This document shows, piece by piece, positions 8,696-17,734 of a stretch of 64,000 nt of DNA (the stretch's first letter is position 1; every line of letters begins with the position of its first letter). The notes beneath the pieces are model-generated. The model worked only from the letters and a program-made list of their open reading frames with translations. It had not been told where the DNA came from and ran no database searches. A program made the position numbers and the translations under genes. This DNA comes from Paraburkholderia ribeironis (lineage in GTDB: Bacteria > Pseudomonadota > Gammaproteobacteria > Burkholderiales > Burkholderiaceae): the NCBI RefSeq assembly GCF_900019265.1, contig NZ_CYGX02000072.1, forward strand, positions 16,958-80,957, given 5' to 3'.

Positions 8696-9214
8696 ATGAC
8701 GACTCTGCCTGCCTACGAGCCTCCGGTCGACGAAAGCGAGCTGCTGCTGAAGTGGATCCGGCGCGCGCGCGAATCCCAGATGAGCCACTACGACATGGCC
8801 GACCTGCTGGCGGCGCGCGATCGCCGCATCGGCTGGCTGGTGACCGCATTGACCGCGTTCGTGGGCACGGCGGTGTTCGCGTCGCTGGTGTCGGCGGCAG
8901 TCACGGTTGAAATGCGAATCTTCGTCGGGCTCATGAGCGTGACGGCCGCGGTCTCGGCCGCGCTGCAAAGGTTCGTGCGCTATGCGGAGCGCGCGGAGAA
9001 GCATCGCGCGGCCGGCGCGCGGTATGGCGCCGTGCGCCGCAGGCTCGAAGCGGTATTTGCCGGCGACGCCGACGCACGCGACGGCCACTACCTGACCGCG
9101 ATTCGCGTCGAACTCGACCGGCTCGCCGAGGATTCGCCAAACGTGCCGCCGCGCATCTTTTTCCGCACGCAACGCACGCTATCGATGGCCACGCGGCGCA
9201 GCCGCGATGCGTGA
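8696..9214 (+). CDS. SLATT-domain (DUF4231-like) two-helix membrane protein
   Basis: A 172-residue protein with a short N-terminal amphipathic helix (ESELLLKWIRRARESQMSHY), two close transmembrane helices (~46-66 and ~72-90) and a long charged C-terminal helix (FVRYAERAEKHRAAGARYGAVRRRLEAVF). This order is the hallmark of SLATT proteins, predicted pore-forming effectors often paired with nucleotide-sensing SMODS or SLOG proteins. Here no such partner, nuclease or toxin-antitoxin gene is adjacent: it follows the flavoprotein gene by 78 bases and converges on yceH. The assignment rests on topology and motif spacing, not on a search. Confidence 0.7.
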   Translation: MTTLPAYEPPVDESELLLKWIRRARESQMSHYDMADLLAARDRRIGWLVTALTAFVGTAVFASLVSAAVTVEMRIFVGLMSVTAAVSAALQRFVRYAERAEKHRAAGARYGAVRRRLEAVFAGDADARDGHYLTAIRVELDRLAEDSPNVPPRIFFRTQRTLSMATRRSRDA

Positions 9215-9275
9215 GCAAGCGTGAGCAAGCGCGTGGTGTGAGCGCCCGTGACGCGATCGCGCTCCGCTGCGCTTG

Positions 9276-9971
9276 TCAAAGATCGTCCACGCCGATTCCC
9301 AACTCCGCCGCGATCCGCCGCACCACCGCCTGAAGCCGGCTCACCTCGTCGGCCAGCCGCTTCTGCTCGGCCTTCACCGCCTCGAACGCGGACAACGGCA
9401 CGGCGTCGTCGTCGGCGCCGCTGGCCGGGGCCAGCTCGCTCGCACTCACCTCGCCGCACAGCAGATGCATCCAGCGATGCTCGCGCTCGCCCGGCGTGCG
9501 GGCCAGCTTCACGACCCGCGGCGGATCGTTGGCGGTCAGTTCCTCCAGGAATGCCTCGACCGACGAAATGTCGGCGAAGCCATGCAGACGCGCGCTGTTC
9601 AGGCGCAACTCGGCTGCGGTCTGCGGGCCGCGCAACAGCAGCGTGGTCAGCAATGCCGCCGACTGGCTCGGCAAGCCGAGCACGCGATTCAGGTTGTGCT
9701 CGAAGCGCGGCACGCGGCTGCTGCTGCCTTCCATCACGAGACTGAGCCGCTTCAGGCCATCGATGGCGGTCAGCACCTCGGCCTCGGTCGCGTTCATCAC
9801 CGGCGCGCGGCCGGTTTTCTGATTGCAGCCCAGCGTCAATGCGTTCAGCGACAGCGGATAACTGTCCGGCACGGTGTGCTGCTTTTCGACGAGCACGCCG
9901 AGCACGCGCCCTTCGAGCAACGTCAAGGCGCGAATCGCGGGGCGGGAGGAAGCGTCGGGAGTGGAGTTCAT
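9276..9971 (-). CDS. yceH: YceH family protein (DUF480, UPF0502)
   Basis: A 231-residue protein of the YceH family, with two tandem winged-helix domains. The N-terminal LTLLEGRVLGVLVEKQHTVPD and YPLSLNALTLGCNQKTGR are near-invariant family segments. The C-terminal domain ends in a coiled-coil (AFEAVKAEQKRLADEVSRLQ, residues ~195-220). Its molecular function is not established; the winged-helix fold suggests nucleic-acid or protein binding. It is transcribed against the SLATT gene. Confidence 0.93.
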   Translation of the reverse strand: MNSTPDASSRPAIRALTLLEGRVLGVLVEKQHTVPDSYPLSLNALTLGCNQKTGRAPVMNATEAEVLTAIDGLKRLSLVMEGSSSRVPRFEHNLNRVLGLPSQSAALLTTLLLRGPQTAAELRLNSARLHGFADISSVEAFLEELTANDPPRVVKLARTPGEREHRWMHLLCGEVSASELAPASGADDDAVPLSAFEAVKAEQKRLADEVSRLQAVVRRIAAELGIGVDDL

Positions 9972-10243
9972 GGATGATCTTGCGGCATGCGTCGCCGGGT
10001 CTCGTGGATGATGCGCGTCGCCGTTGCTTGGCGGGCGGCGCTTTCTGAGGAGCGGTCACTATGATAAACGGCCGGGACCGTCGCGGTGTACGAAACTCTG
10101 GATTGGCGATGCGAGCAATGCCCGATTGGGCACGCAGCGTGCCATCAGCGCAAGTGCTGGGCCGGTGCGCCTGTCGAAACCGGAGGCAAGTTCGCGCGCA
10201 TCTGCTAGTGTTCTCTGATCAGCGCCTCTTGTGTGGAGAACCC

Positions 10244-10549
10244 GTGGTGTCCACCCGCTCCGCGAAGCCCAAGCCAGCCGGCTCCGGCGCAAAAGCCCGC
10301 CCGCCAACCGACGCCGACACCGACGCCACGCGCCTGAGCGACGCGCAGATCGCCGTCGAAGCGACCCGCCGCCTCGCATGGGACGCCGCGGTTCCCGAAC
10401 ACACGGTCACGGTGAAGGTCTCGCGCGGCCGCATCACGCTGGAAGGCGTGGTCGAACGCGAGCAGCAGCGCGCCGCCGCGCTCGAAGATGTCGGGCGTCT
10501 GTTCGGCGTGCGGGGCGTCGTCGATCACATCGTCGTCAAGGCGAAGTAA
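10244..10549 (+). CDS. BON-domain small protein
   Basis: About 101 residues from GTG 10244 (GTG 10247 is next, with slightly better spacing to GGAG at 10235-10238). After a Pro/Ala-rich leader, residues ~35-101 form one BON domain: LSDAQIAVEATRRLAW, VTVKVSRGRITLEGVVE, then a helix and the last strand VRGVVDHIVVKAK. BON domains bind phospholipid surfaces or hydrophobic ligands, often under osmotic stress. There is no signal peptide, so it is probably cytoplasmic. It converges on the phosphoketolase gene; an imperfect repeat (AGCGTCACCCC) and a small hairpin (10591-10604) lie between them. Confidence 0.82.
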   Translation: MVSTRSAKPKPAGSGAKARPPTDADTDATRLSDAQIAVEATRRLAWDAAVPEHTVTVKVSRGRITLEGVVEREQQRAAALEDVGRLFGVRGVVDHIVVKAK

Positions 10550-10608
10550 CGTAACCTCAGCGTCACCCCAGCGTCACCCCAGCATCAATCGGCACGGGCG
10601 TGCCTCGC

Positions 10609-13002
10609 TCAGCCTTTCCATGTCCAGTTGCGGATTTCCTCCTTATCGATGCCCTCGGCATGCGCATAAGCCAGATGTTCGATGATCTGCCCGCGCAGCC
10701 ACTCCTTCGTATGATCGCCGACGCCGCGCAACGCCGGCACGCGGTCGATCACATCGATCGCCAGCGAGAACCGGTCCACCTGGTTGATGATCGCCAGTTC
10801 GAGCGGCGTGTTGATGTTGCCTTTCTCGTGATAGCCGTGCACGTGCAGGTTTTCGTGGTTCGCGCGGTTGTAGGTCAGCTTGTGCACGAGCGACGCATAC
10901 GAATGGAAGTTGAAGATCACCGGCTTGCTGGTGGTGAACAGCGAATCGAAATCGCGGTCGGCGAGCCCGTGCGGATGCGCGTGCTCGGGCATCAGGCGGA
11001 ACAGATCGACCACGTTGACGAAGCGGATCTTCAGCGCGGCGAAGCGCTCCTTCAGAATCTGCACCGCGGCGAGCGCTTCCATCGTCGCGATGTCGCCCGC
11101 GCACGCGATCACCACGTCCGGCTCGACGCCCTGGTCGGTCGACGCCCAATCCCAGATGCCGATGCCCTTGGTGCAATGCGTGACGGCCGCATCCATGTCG
11201 AGATACTGCAGATGCGGCTGCTTGTCGGAGACGATCACGTTGACGTAGTCGCGTGAACGCAGACAATGATCGGCCACGCTCAGCAGGCAGTTCGCGTCTG
11301 GCGGCAGATAGATGCGCACCACGTTCGGGCTCTTGTTGGTGACCACATCGAGAAACCCCGGGTCCTGATGCGTGAAGCCGTTGTGATCCTGCCGCCAGAC
11401 GAGCGACGTGATCAGCAGGTTGAGCGACGGCACCGGCTGCCGCCAGCCCAGCTCGCACTTGGCTTTCTCGAGCCACTTGGCGTGCTGGTTGAACATCGAG
11501 TCGATCACGTGAACGAACGCTTCGTAGGTCGCGAACAGGCCGTGGCGGCCGGTCAGCACGTAGCCTTCGAACCAGCCTTCGAGCGTATGTTCACTGAGCA
11601 TTTCCATCACGCGGCCGTCGGGCGACAGTTCGCCGCCGTCCGCGTCGCCAGGCTCCGTGCCGGCAAGCCAGGTCTTGGGCGACGCCTGATAGACCGCGTT
11701 GAGCTTGTTGCTGGCGGTTTCGTCGGGGCCGAACACACGGAAGTTGCTCATGTTCCTGCGCATCACGTCGCGCAGGAACGTGCCTAGCACGCCAGTCGGC
11801 GACGTGTACGACGCGGCCGGTTTCTTCACGGTCACCGCATAGTCGCGAAACGGCGGCATGTCGAGCGTCTTGCACAGCAGGCCGCCGTTCGCATGCGGAT
11901 TGGCGCTGATGCGGCGCGTACCCTCGGGCGCGAGTGCGCGCAGCTCTTGAACGAGCCGCCCCGCTTCGTCGAAAAGCGTTTCGGGCCCGTAACTGCGCAG
12001 CCAGCCTTCGACCAGCTTCAGGCTCTTGCCACTGGTGGCCGGATCGAGCACCGGCACCTGATGCGCGCGCCACGAGCCTTCCACTTTGTGACCGTCGACC
12101 TCCTTCGGTCCGGTCCAGCCCTTCGGCGAACGCAGCACGATCATCGGCCAGCGCGGCCGCGCCGCGTCGTGGTTGGCGCGCGCATGCTGCTGGATCGTGC
12201 GGATTTCGCCGATGCACTGTTCGAGCGTCCCGGCCATTTGCTGATGCATCGTGTCGGGGTCGTCGCCTTCGACGAAATATGGCTTGTGGCCGTAGCCGGT
12301 CAGCAACGCATCGAGTTCGTCACGGGGAATCCGTGCGAGGACGGTCGGGTTGGCGATCTTGTAGCCGTTCAGATGCAGCACCGGCAGCACCGCGCCGTCG
12401 CGGATCGGGTTGAGGAATTTGTTCGAGTGCCACGAGGTGGCAAGCGGACCGGTTTCCGCTTCGCCGTCGCCGATCATCACCGTGACGATCAGATCGGGAT
12501 TGTCGAACGCCGCGCCGTAGCCGTGCGACAGGCTGTAGCCGAGTTCGCCGCCTTCGTGAATCGAGCCTGGCGTTTCCGGCGTGCAATGCGAGCCGATGCC
12601 GCCCGGAAACGAGAACTGCCGGAAAAAGCGCCGCATGCCGGCCTCGTCCTCGCTGCGGTCGGGATAGATTTCCGAGTAGTGGCCTTCCAGATAGCAATGT
12701 GCGAGGCTGGCCGGCGCGCCATGACCCGGGCCGGAAAGATAGATCATGTCCAGATCGAGCTTGCGGATCAGCCGGTTCAGATGCACCAGCAGGAAGCTCT
12801 GCCCCGGGTCCGAGCCCCAGTGCCCCAGCAGGCGGTTCTTGATGTGTTCGGGTTTGAGCGGCTCGCGCAGCAACGGATTGTCGCGCAGATAGATCATGCC
12901 GACCGACAGATAATTGCACGCCCGCCAGTAGCGATCCATTTTGCGTAGCGTTTCGGGGTCCAGGGTATCTGGCGGGATGGGACGTGAAATTGCTTCGGCC
13001 AT
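10609..13002 (-). CDS. xfp: Xylulose-5-phosphate/fructose-6-phosphate phosphoketolase
   Basis: At 797 residues this is full length. The thiamine-diphosphate enzyme splits xylulose 5-P or fructose 6-P with phosphate to acetyl phosphate plus glyceraldehyde 3-P or erythrose 4-P, bypassing lower glycolysis. Family hallmarks are present: LSGPGHGAPA (~89-98), SHCTPETPGSIHEGGELGY (~138-155), the cofactor motif starting GDGEAETGP at ~178, and QDHNGFTHQDPGF in the middle domain. ATG 13002 follows GAGGAGTGACGCC. Neighbouring gnd, class I aldolase and transketolase genes share its sugar-phosphate pools. Confidence 0.97.
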   Translation of the reverse strand: MAEAISRPIPPDTLDPETLRKMDRYWRACNYLSVGMIYLRDNPLLREPLKPEHIKNRLLGHWGSDPGQSFLLVHLNRLIRKLDLDMIYLSGPGHGAPASLAHCYLEGHYSEIYPDRSEDEAGMRRFFRQFSFPGGIGSHCTPETPGSIHEGGELGYSLSHGYGAAFDNPDLIVTVMIGDGEAETGPLATSWHSNKFLNPIRDGAVLPVLHLNGYKIANPTVLARIPRDELDALLTGYGHKPYFVEGDDPDTMHQQMAGTLEQCIGEIRTIQQHARANHDAARPRWPMIVLRSPKGWTGPKEVDGHKVEGSWRAHQVPVLDPATSGKSLKLVEGWLRSYGPETLFDEAGRLVQELRALAPEGTRRISANPHANGGLLCKTLDMPPFRDYAVTVKKPAASYTSPTGVLGTFLRDVMRRNMSNFRVFGPDETASNKLNAVYQASPKTWLAGTEPGDADGGELSPDGRVMEMLSEHTLEGWFEGYVLTGRHGLFATYEAFVHVIDSMFNQHAKWLEKAKCELGWRQPVPSLNLLITSLVWRQDHNGFTHQDPGFLDVVTNKSPNVVRIYLPPDANCLLSVADHCLRSRDYVNVIVSDKQPHLQYLDMDAAVTHCTKGIGIWDWASTDQGVEPDVVIACAGDIATMEALAAVQILKERFAALKIRFVNVVDLFRLMPEHAHPHGLADRDFDSLFTTSKPVIFNFHSYASLVHKLTYNRANHENLHVHGYHEKGNINTPLELAIINQVDRFSLAIDVIDRVPALRGVGDHTKEWLRGQIIEHLAYAHAEGIDKEEIRNWTWKG

Positions 13003-13422
13003 GGCGTCACTCCTCGAAAAGGACTGTCTGGCAGGTTAGCGGGTGCTGCGGGGGAGGTTCGTGATGCGGCGGCGGGCAATGGCGTCGGCGCCGTCGTGTC
13101 AGCTTGCTGTCATGTGCATGTCATGACGGATATGACGCGACCAGGGCCTATTGCATGAGTCGTTACCGCATCGCGGTCGCGATCGTCGGGGGTGTGACAG
13201 ACGGCGTGCGTCATGGTTCGGCGTAGTCGTCGAAAGCTTGACGGCGGTCGCGATTTGGTCGCGATTTGGTCGCGGTTTGGTCGAAATTTCAGCGCCATCT
13301 TGCGCCAGAGCGCCAGTGCATTTCAACCGGATGTACTAAGCTGTCCACATCAGGCTGCCCGAACCGGATGCGCAGCGGCAACGCGCATTGCGCTTTTCTC
13401 CCCTCTGACATTAACGGTCATC
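13003..13422. other. Intergenic region between xfp and the small membrane ORF
   Basis: A 420-base gap holding the divergent promoter area of xfp and, at 13246-13289, an 11-bp tandem repeat. No protein of credible composition is encoded on either strand. Confidence 0.6.
13246..13289. repeat. 11-bp tandem repeat, four copies
   Basis: The unit GGTCGCGATTT is repeated four times (two exact, the third with one change, the fourth degenerate). It lies in a non-coding gap. Confidence 0.85.
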
Positions 13423-13548
13423 ATGTCGACAATCAGTCCTGTCAAAAAGCTCGTGATCGGCCTTCTCTCGCTCCTGCTGCTCGCCGTGGGCATCGCCGTG
13501 CTGGTCGGTGTATTCGGGTTGCTGGTCAAGCTGTTTGGCCCGGTGTAG
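13423..13548 (+). CDS. 41-residue single-pass membrane protein candidate
   Basis: The peptide has a short polar head (MSTISPVKK) followed by a nearly uninterrupted hydrophobic stretch (residues ~10-37) ending in KLFGPV: one or two membrane helices with a positive-inside N-terminus. The ribosome site is weak (ACGG before ATG 13423). Composition differs sharply from the random high-GC frames around it, which supports expression, but no family is recognised. It could also be a chance hydrophobic ORF. Confidence 0.4.
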   Translation: MSTISPVKKLVIGLLSLLLLAVGIAVLVGVFGLLVKLFGPV

Positions 13549-13620
13549 CGCGGCCGGCCACACGTGGCCAGCGCGACCCGGCTATGCTGAGCGATGTCCC
13601 GGCGCTGTGGTAGCGCCTCG

Positions 13621-13665
13621 TTCGATTGGTTCGATTGGTTCGATTGGTTCGATTGTTTTGATTCC
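13621..13665. repeat. 9-bp tandem repeat next to the ankyrin gene ribosome site
   Basis: TTCGATTGG is repeated three times exactly, then twice with changes (13648-13656 and 13657-13665). The array ends at the base before CAGGAGA, the Shine-Dalgarno sequence of the ankyrin gene. Copy-number change would not alter the coding frame but could alter the leader or promoter spacing. Confidence 0.9.
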
Positions 13666-13677
13666 CAGGAGACTCCA

Positions 13678-14205
13678 TTGACCGCCCCCGCCCCGCCTTC
13701 CCAGCCACCGGTCGATCCCGAACTGCTCGCGTTCGCCCAGCAAGTTTTCGATCTCGCGCGGCGCGGCGATGCCTCGATGCTCGCCGCGGTGATCGAAAAA
13801 GGCGTGCCGCCCAATCTGCGCAACGACAAGGGCGACAGTCTGGTGATGCTGGCGAGTTACCACGGTCATGTGGATGCGGTGCGCACGCTGCTCGAACGCG
13901 GTGCCGATCCGAACCTGCGCAACGACAACGGGCAGACGCCGATTGCGGGCGCGGCCTTCAAGGGCTTCGACAAGGTGATCAAAACCTTGCTCGCGCATGG
14001 CGCGGACGTCGAAGGCGCGTCGCCGGACGGCCGCACCGCATTGATGGTGGCCGCGATGTTCAACCGCACCGCGATCGTCGACTTGCTGCTTGCGCACGGC
14101 GCGAACCCGCAAGCCCGCGATGTGAACGGCGTGAGCGCGGCCGACGCCGCCGCGCGCATGGGCGCGAGCGATGCTGAGGCGCGGCTGAAGGAACCCGGTT
14201 CGTGA
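13678..14205 (+). CDS. Ankyrin-repeat protein
   Basis: A 175-residue soluble protein. After a Pro-rich head come three to four ankyrin repeats (residues ~22-160), each with the helix-turn-helix signature: GDSLVMLASYHGHVDAVRTL, GQTPIAGAAFKGFDKVIKTL and GRTALMVAAMFNRTAIVDLL. Ankyrin proteins mediate protein contacts; bacterial ones often accompany catalase or effector systems, but no partner is next to it. The start is most likely TTG 13678, since CAGGAGA lies 5 bases before it. Upstream in-frame starts would translate the 9-bp repeat into a Phe-Asp-Trp array, which is unlikely. Confidence 0.88.
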   Translation: MTAPAPPSQPPVDPELLAFAQQVFDLARRGDASMLAAVIEKGVPPNLRNDKGDSLVMLASYHGHVDAVRTLLERGADPNLRNDNGQTPIAGAAFKGFDKVIKTLLAHGADVEGASPDGRTALMVAAMFNRTAIVDLLLAHGANPQARDVNGVSAADAAARMGASDAEARLKEPGS

Positions 14206-14232
14206 CGCGTAGACGTGCTCTGTCAGGCACCT

Positions 14233-14925
14233 CTAACGCGCGGCGCCCAGCAGCGCATCCACATCGCAATCCGCGAGCTCGCCAATCCTTTCGATGCTCA
14301 CGTCCGCGGGCGGATTGCTGGCGATCTCCTTCGGGTCGAAAGCATAGTGTCCCTGGCGTGGAAAGACCGTCGTCAGCTGCGCGCCCCAGGCTTTCTTCAT
14401 CGCGGTGAGAATGCGCAGCTTGTCGTCGACCATCACGTAGTGGCGCGCCGGATAACAATCCATCACCTGATCGAGCATCAGCTCCTTGTGGATGTAGATC
14501 AGCACCCGCCCGCCGACCTCGTCCCATAGGCCCGAACGCGCGATCTTGCGCGGCTGGAACACCACGTCGCCGTCGGACAGGATCACGGTGGGCCCGCGCC
14601 GCGCGAGATGCCGCAGCGCATCGAGCGCGCCCGGATAGAGCCGGTTCGCAAACGGATATTCGATCAGAAACGACGCCATCAGCAGAAGCCGCGTGTCGCG
14701 CGGATGTTCGAGCCGGTAGCGCTGCAGTGCGCCGAGGTAGTCGGCGTAGCCCAGCTCCGCGCGCAGGTTCTCGAAGATCTCCCAGTAGCGCGCGCTGTTA
14801 TCCGCGCCGAACTCCCGCATCATGTGCGCGCGCAGATCCTCCAGCACGTGATCGTTGTCGAGCAAGGTGTTGTCGCAGTCGAACAGGAACACGACGTCGT
14901 GCGGCGTGGCGGTGGTGGCTTGCAT
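14233..14925 (-). CDS. HAD-superfamily hydrolase
   Basis: A 230-residue phosphatase-like protein. Motif I is FLFDCDNTLLDN with nucleophile Asp16 and acid/base Asp18. A helical cap follows (~25-100). Motif II is VILSDGD, and motif IV MVDDKLRIL supplies the Mg2+ ligands. It starts after GGAGGGAGCCGCG, 56 bases behind the gnd stop and on the same strand, so the two genes likely share a transcript. A role on sugar phosphates is plausible from this context but not shown by the sequence. Confidence 0.88.
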   Translation of the reverse strand: MQATTATPHDVVFLFDCDNTLLDNDHVLEDLRAHMMREFGADNSARYWEIFENLRAELGYADYLGALQRYRLEHPRDTRLLLMASFLIEYPFANRLYPGALDALRHLARRGPTVILSDGDVVFQPRKIARSGLWDEVGGRVLIYIHKELMLDQVMDCYPARHYVMVDDKLRILTAMKKAWGAQLTTVFPRQGHYAFDPKEIASNPPADVSIERIGELADCDVDALLGAAR

Positions 14926-14981
14926 CGCGGCTCCCTCCTGCGGCGTTGGTGTTGGTGTCGGCGGTGGCGTTCACCGTTGCA

Positions 14982-16031
14982 TCAGGTTTTCGGTCCATGG
15001 CCCGGCTCAGCGGCCTTTTCGACGTGGCCGCCGAAATCATGCCGCATCGCCGACAATACGCGGTTCGCGAAGTCCGCTTCGCCACGCGAACTGAAGCGCG
15101 CGAACAGGGCCGCGCTGAGCACCGGCGTGGGCACGCCTTCGTCGATCGCGGCCGCCACGGTCCAACGCCCTTCGCCCGAATCCGAGACGCGTCCCGTGTA
15201 GTTCTTCAGGTCGGCGTCGCTGACGAGCGATCCTGCGATCAGGTCGAGCAGCCACGACCCGATCACGCTGCCGCGCCGCCACACCTCGGTGACGTCGGCG
15301 AGATTCAGGTCGTACTGGTACAACTCGGGACGGCGCAGCGGCGACGTCTCGGCATCGACTTCACGCGCGTGTTTGCCGGCGTCGGCATGGCGCAGAATGT
15401 TCAGGCCTTCCGCATACGCGGCCATCATGCCGTACTCGATGCCGTTATGGACCATCTTCACGAAGTGTCCCGCGCCCTGCGGTCCGCAATGCAGGAAACC
15501 CTGCTCCGCGGTGCTCGTGCTCGCGCTTGCGCTCGCGGCGCGGCCCGGCGTGGCGGGCGCCGCACCGGCGCCCGGCGCGAGCGTCGCGAAAATGGGCTCG
15601 AGTCGCTTCACGACCTCGACCTCGCCGCCGATCATCAGGCAATAGCCGCGTTCGCGTCCCGCCACGCCCCCGCTCGTGCCGACATCGACATAGTGAAGCT
15701 GACGCGCGCCGAGTTCGTTGCCGCGGCGGATGTCGTCGTGATAGTAGGAGTTGCCGCCGTCGATCACGATGTCGCCCGGCTCCAGCAGCGGCACGAGTTG
15801 TTCGAGCGTCGCGTCGACCACCGCGGCCGGCACCATCAGCCACACGGCGCGCGGCTTCGCGAGTTGCGCGACCAGGTCCTGCAGCGAAGTCGCGCCCGCC
15901 ACGCCGTCCGGTTTCAGCTTCTCCACCGCCGCCGGCTGCATGTCGTAAGCGATGCATTGCTGACCGCCCTTGGTCAGGCGTCGCACCATGTCGGCGCCCA
16001 TGCGTCCCAATCCAATCATGCCTAGTTGCAT
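14982..16031 (-). CDS. gnd: 6-phosphogluconate dehydrogenase, decarboxylating (short NAD-type GndA-like)
   Basis: A 349-residue enzyme oxidising 6-phosphogluconate to ribulose 5-P and CO2. It has the N-terminal dinucleotide fold (LGMIGLGRMGADM, residues 3-15), the substrate loop VDVGTSGGVAGRERG (~115-129), and the catalytic Lys/Asn segment GHFVKMVHNGIEYGMM. The length fits the short, usually NAD-preferring form rather than the ~470-residue enzyme. An Ala/Ser-rich insert at ~150-173 interrupts the usual fold and looks like a recent low-complexity expansion. ATG 16031 follows GGGAGCGAGAT. It leads a probable operon with the HAD hydrolase. Confidence 0.93.
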   Translation of the reverse strand: MQLGMIGLGRMGADMVRRLTKGGQQCIAYDMQPAAVEKLKPDGVAGATSLQDLVAQLAKPRAVWLMVPAAVVDATLEQLVPLLEPGDIVIDGGNSYYHDDIRRGNELGARQLHYVDVGTSGGVAGRERGYCLMIGGEVEVVKRLEPIFATLAPGAGAAPATPGRAASASASTSTAEQGFLHCGPQGAGHFVKMVHNGIEYGMMAAYAEGLNILRHADAGKHAREVDAETSPLRRPELYQYDLNLADVTEVWRRGSVIGSWLLDLIAGSLVSDADLKNYTGRVSDSGEGRWTVAAAIDEGVPTPVLSAALFARFSSRGEADFANRVLSAMRHDFGGHVEKAAEPGHGPKT

Positions 16032-16387
16032 ATCTCGCTCCCGAAGGTGCTTCGTTGCATGGTTCGATGCGGGTCAGTCGGATCGCGGCGCGGTGTTTTT
16101 GCTGGGTGCTTCAATGGTCGTGCCGGGGCGTCGCGCGGCTATGCCATTCACTGTAGTCGCATCGATGCACGAACGCCGGACACACTGCCGCCGCGTTGGA
16201 TCGATCATGCGTGCGGATAAGCTGGTTTGACCGCACACGTCAAAAGACGATACGCCTCTTTGCGCAGGCGTGGCGTAACGTTGTTGCTGGCATCCAGGTT
16301 GGCTGGGCGGCGCGGCTCGCGCCGCGTGTCTCGCGTCTTCGTGTCTTATGTCTTACATCGTGCGCCTCACCCCTCGCGCAGCACCCC
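16032..16387. other. Intergenic region upstream of gnd
   Basis: A 356-base gap. It should hold the gnd promoter (minus strand) and the end of the MFS transcript. I see no small gene, terminator or repeat that I can support. Confidence 0.5.
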
Positions 16388-17734
16388 TCAATCGCCGCGC
16401 TCAGGCACGCGTGTTCGCCATTTCGCCTCGAGCTTCGCGGACTGCACACTCGCAAAGCGCCTCACCGCACGCCACATCAGCGGGTAGCGATAGCCCGGCA
16501 CGGCGAACAGCACCAGCGCGCAAAGCGCCAGCAAGCCGCAGATCAGGAACGTGCCGCGAAAGCTGAACGCCTGCACCAGCAAGCCCGACAACACGCCCGA
16601 CAGAATCGAGCCGACCCGCGCGGCATTGAAGAACAGCGCGGTGGCACGGCCCGGCGAATGCGGCATCAGATCCTGCACATAGGTCATGCCAAGACACGAC
16701 GTGACGGCGACGACGAACGCATTGAGAATCTGCATCGGGATCAGCACGTTGACGGTGCCCGCCAGCGACATCCCCACGAAGTAGGCCGCATGCACCGCCG
16801 CGCACGCGGCCAGCCAGTTCGGCTTGTGCAGCACCGACGACTTCGCGCCGAGCGCGAGCATCATCGGAATCTCCATCAATGCGCCGAGGCCGAGCATCAC
16901 CGACACGTCCAGGTGCGAGCCTTTCAGCCCATGCACGATGTAAAGCGGCAGCACGATCATGGTCGCGTTCGCGGCGAGGCCGATCAGCGTGAGCGCCGCG
17001 ACCGCGCGGCTGATGTCGTTGGCCGACGCGACTTCCGGCAGGTCCTCGTGCGCGTCCTCGCCTGGCGCGGTCAACGGCGGCACGGTGATCGACGCCGAGG
17101 GCTCCGACGCCGTGTCCTCGACCGTGTGATCGCCCAGATGACCCTGCGGCTCGCGCATGCGCCAGACAATGATCGCGCAGGTCGCAAAGCTCGCCGCCGC
17201 GAACAGGAACAGCCCGTAGAAGCTGGCGGCGGCGAGCACCAGCGCGCCCACCGACGGTCCGAACACCCACGCCGCCGACAGAATGGTCCGCAATGTCGCG
17301 CTGGCGAACACGCGTTCGGCCGGGTCCGGCACCGGCAGCGCCGCGCGGCTGAACGAGAAGACCATCGAGATGGCCGAGCCGCCCGCGCCGATGAAGACGA
17401 TGCCGATCACCAGCAAGAGCCGGTAGTCACGCACGACGCATAAGCACAGATAGCCGAGCGTGGCGGCCACCAGCGCCGCCAGCAGCAGCGGCCGATGCCG
17501 GCCGCTGGCATCGCTCCAGCGGCCGGCGAGCGTGCTGGCGAGCACCCCGCTCGCGGCGATCAACGTCATGAAGATGCCCAGGCGCAACGGCGTCATGCCG
17601 GCGCGCTCGACGCCGAACAGCGACAGATACGGAGCGGTGAAGGACATCGCCACACCCAGCATGAGGGTGGCGGCGGCTAACGGCTTGAAGCCAGGGATAT
17701 GAAGCAGGTCGAAAAAACGTGAGGTTTTCAACAC
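16388..17734 (-). CDS. MFS transporter, sugar efflux (Set)-like
   Basis: A 448-residue inner-membrane protein with about 12 transmembrane helices split by a long acidic cytosolic loop (residues ~205-240, Glu/Asp/Pro-rich). The loop A signature is near residue 65 (STLAGRWSDASGRHRPLL). The overall pattern resembles the SetA/SetB sugar-efflux group, but drug exporters look similar. The start is GTG 17734 with only a weak ribosome site; TTG follows directly. It converges on nothing and is separate from gnd by 356 bases. Confidence 0.82.
   Translation of the reverse strand: MLKTSRFFDLLHIPGFKPLAAATLMLGVAMSFTAPYLSLFGVERAGMTPLRLGIFMTLIAASGVLASTLAGRWSDASGRHRPLLLAALVAATLGYLCLCVVRDYRLLLVIGIVFIGAGGSAISMVFSFSRAALPVPDPAERVFASATLRTILSAAWVFGPSVGALVLAAASFYGLFLFAAASFATCAIIVWRMREPQGHLGDHTVEDTASEPSASITVPPLTAPGEDAHEDLPEVASANDISRAVAALTLIGLAANATMIVLPLYIVHGLKGSHLDVSVMLGLGALMEIPMMLALGAKSSVLHKPNWLAACAAVHAAYFVGMSLAGTVNVLIPMQILNAFVVAVTSCLGMTYVQDLMPHSPGRATALFFNAARVGSILSGVLSGLLVQAFSFRGTFLICGLLALCALVLFAVPGYRYPLMWRAVRRFASVQSAKLEAKWRTRVPERGD

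Noticed and set aside
8696..9971. Possible anti-phage island around the SLATT protein
   Set aside because: No nuclease, NTPase, cyclase, toxin or integrase nearby; neighbours are metabolic genes.
13246..13665. Possible CRISPR-like array
   Set aside because: Units are directly adjacent without spacers; two unrelated short tandem repeats, and no cas genes.
16196..17443. 415-codon plus-strand frame antisense to the MFS gene
   Set aside because: Arg/His/Gln-rich shadow frame; the opposite strand encodes a 12-TM protein.
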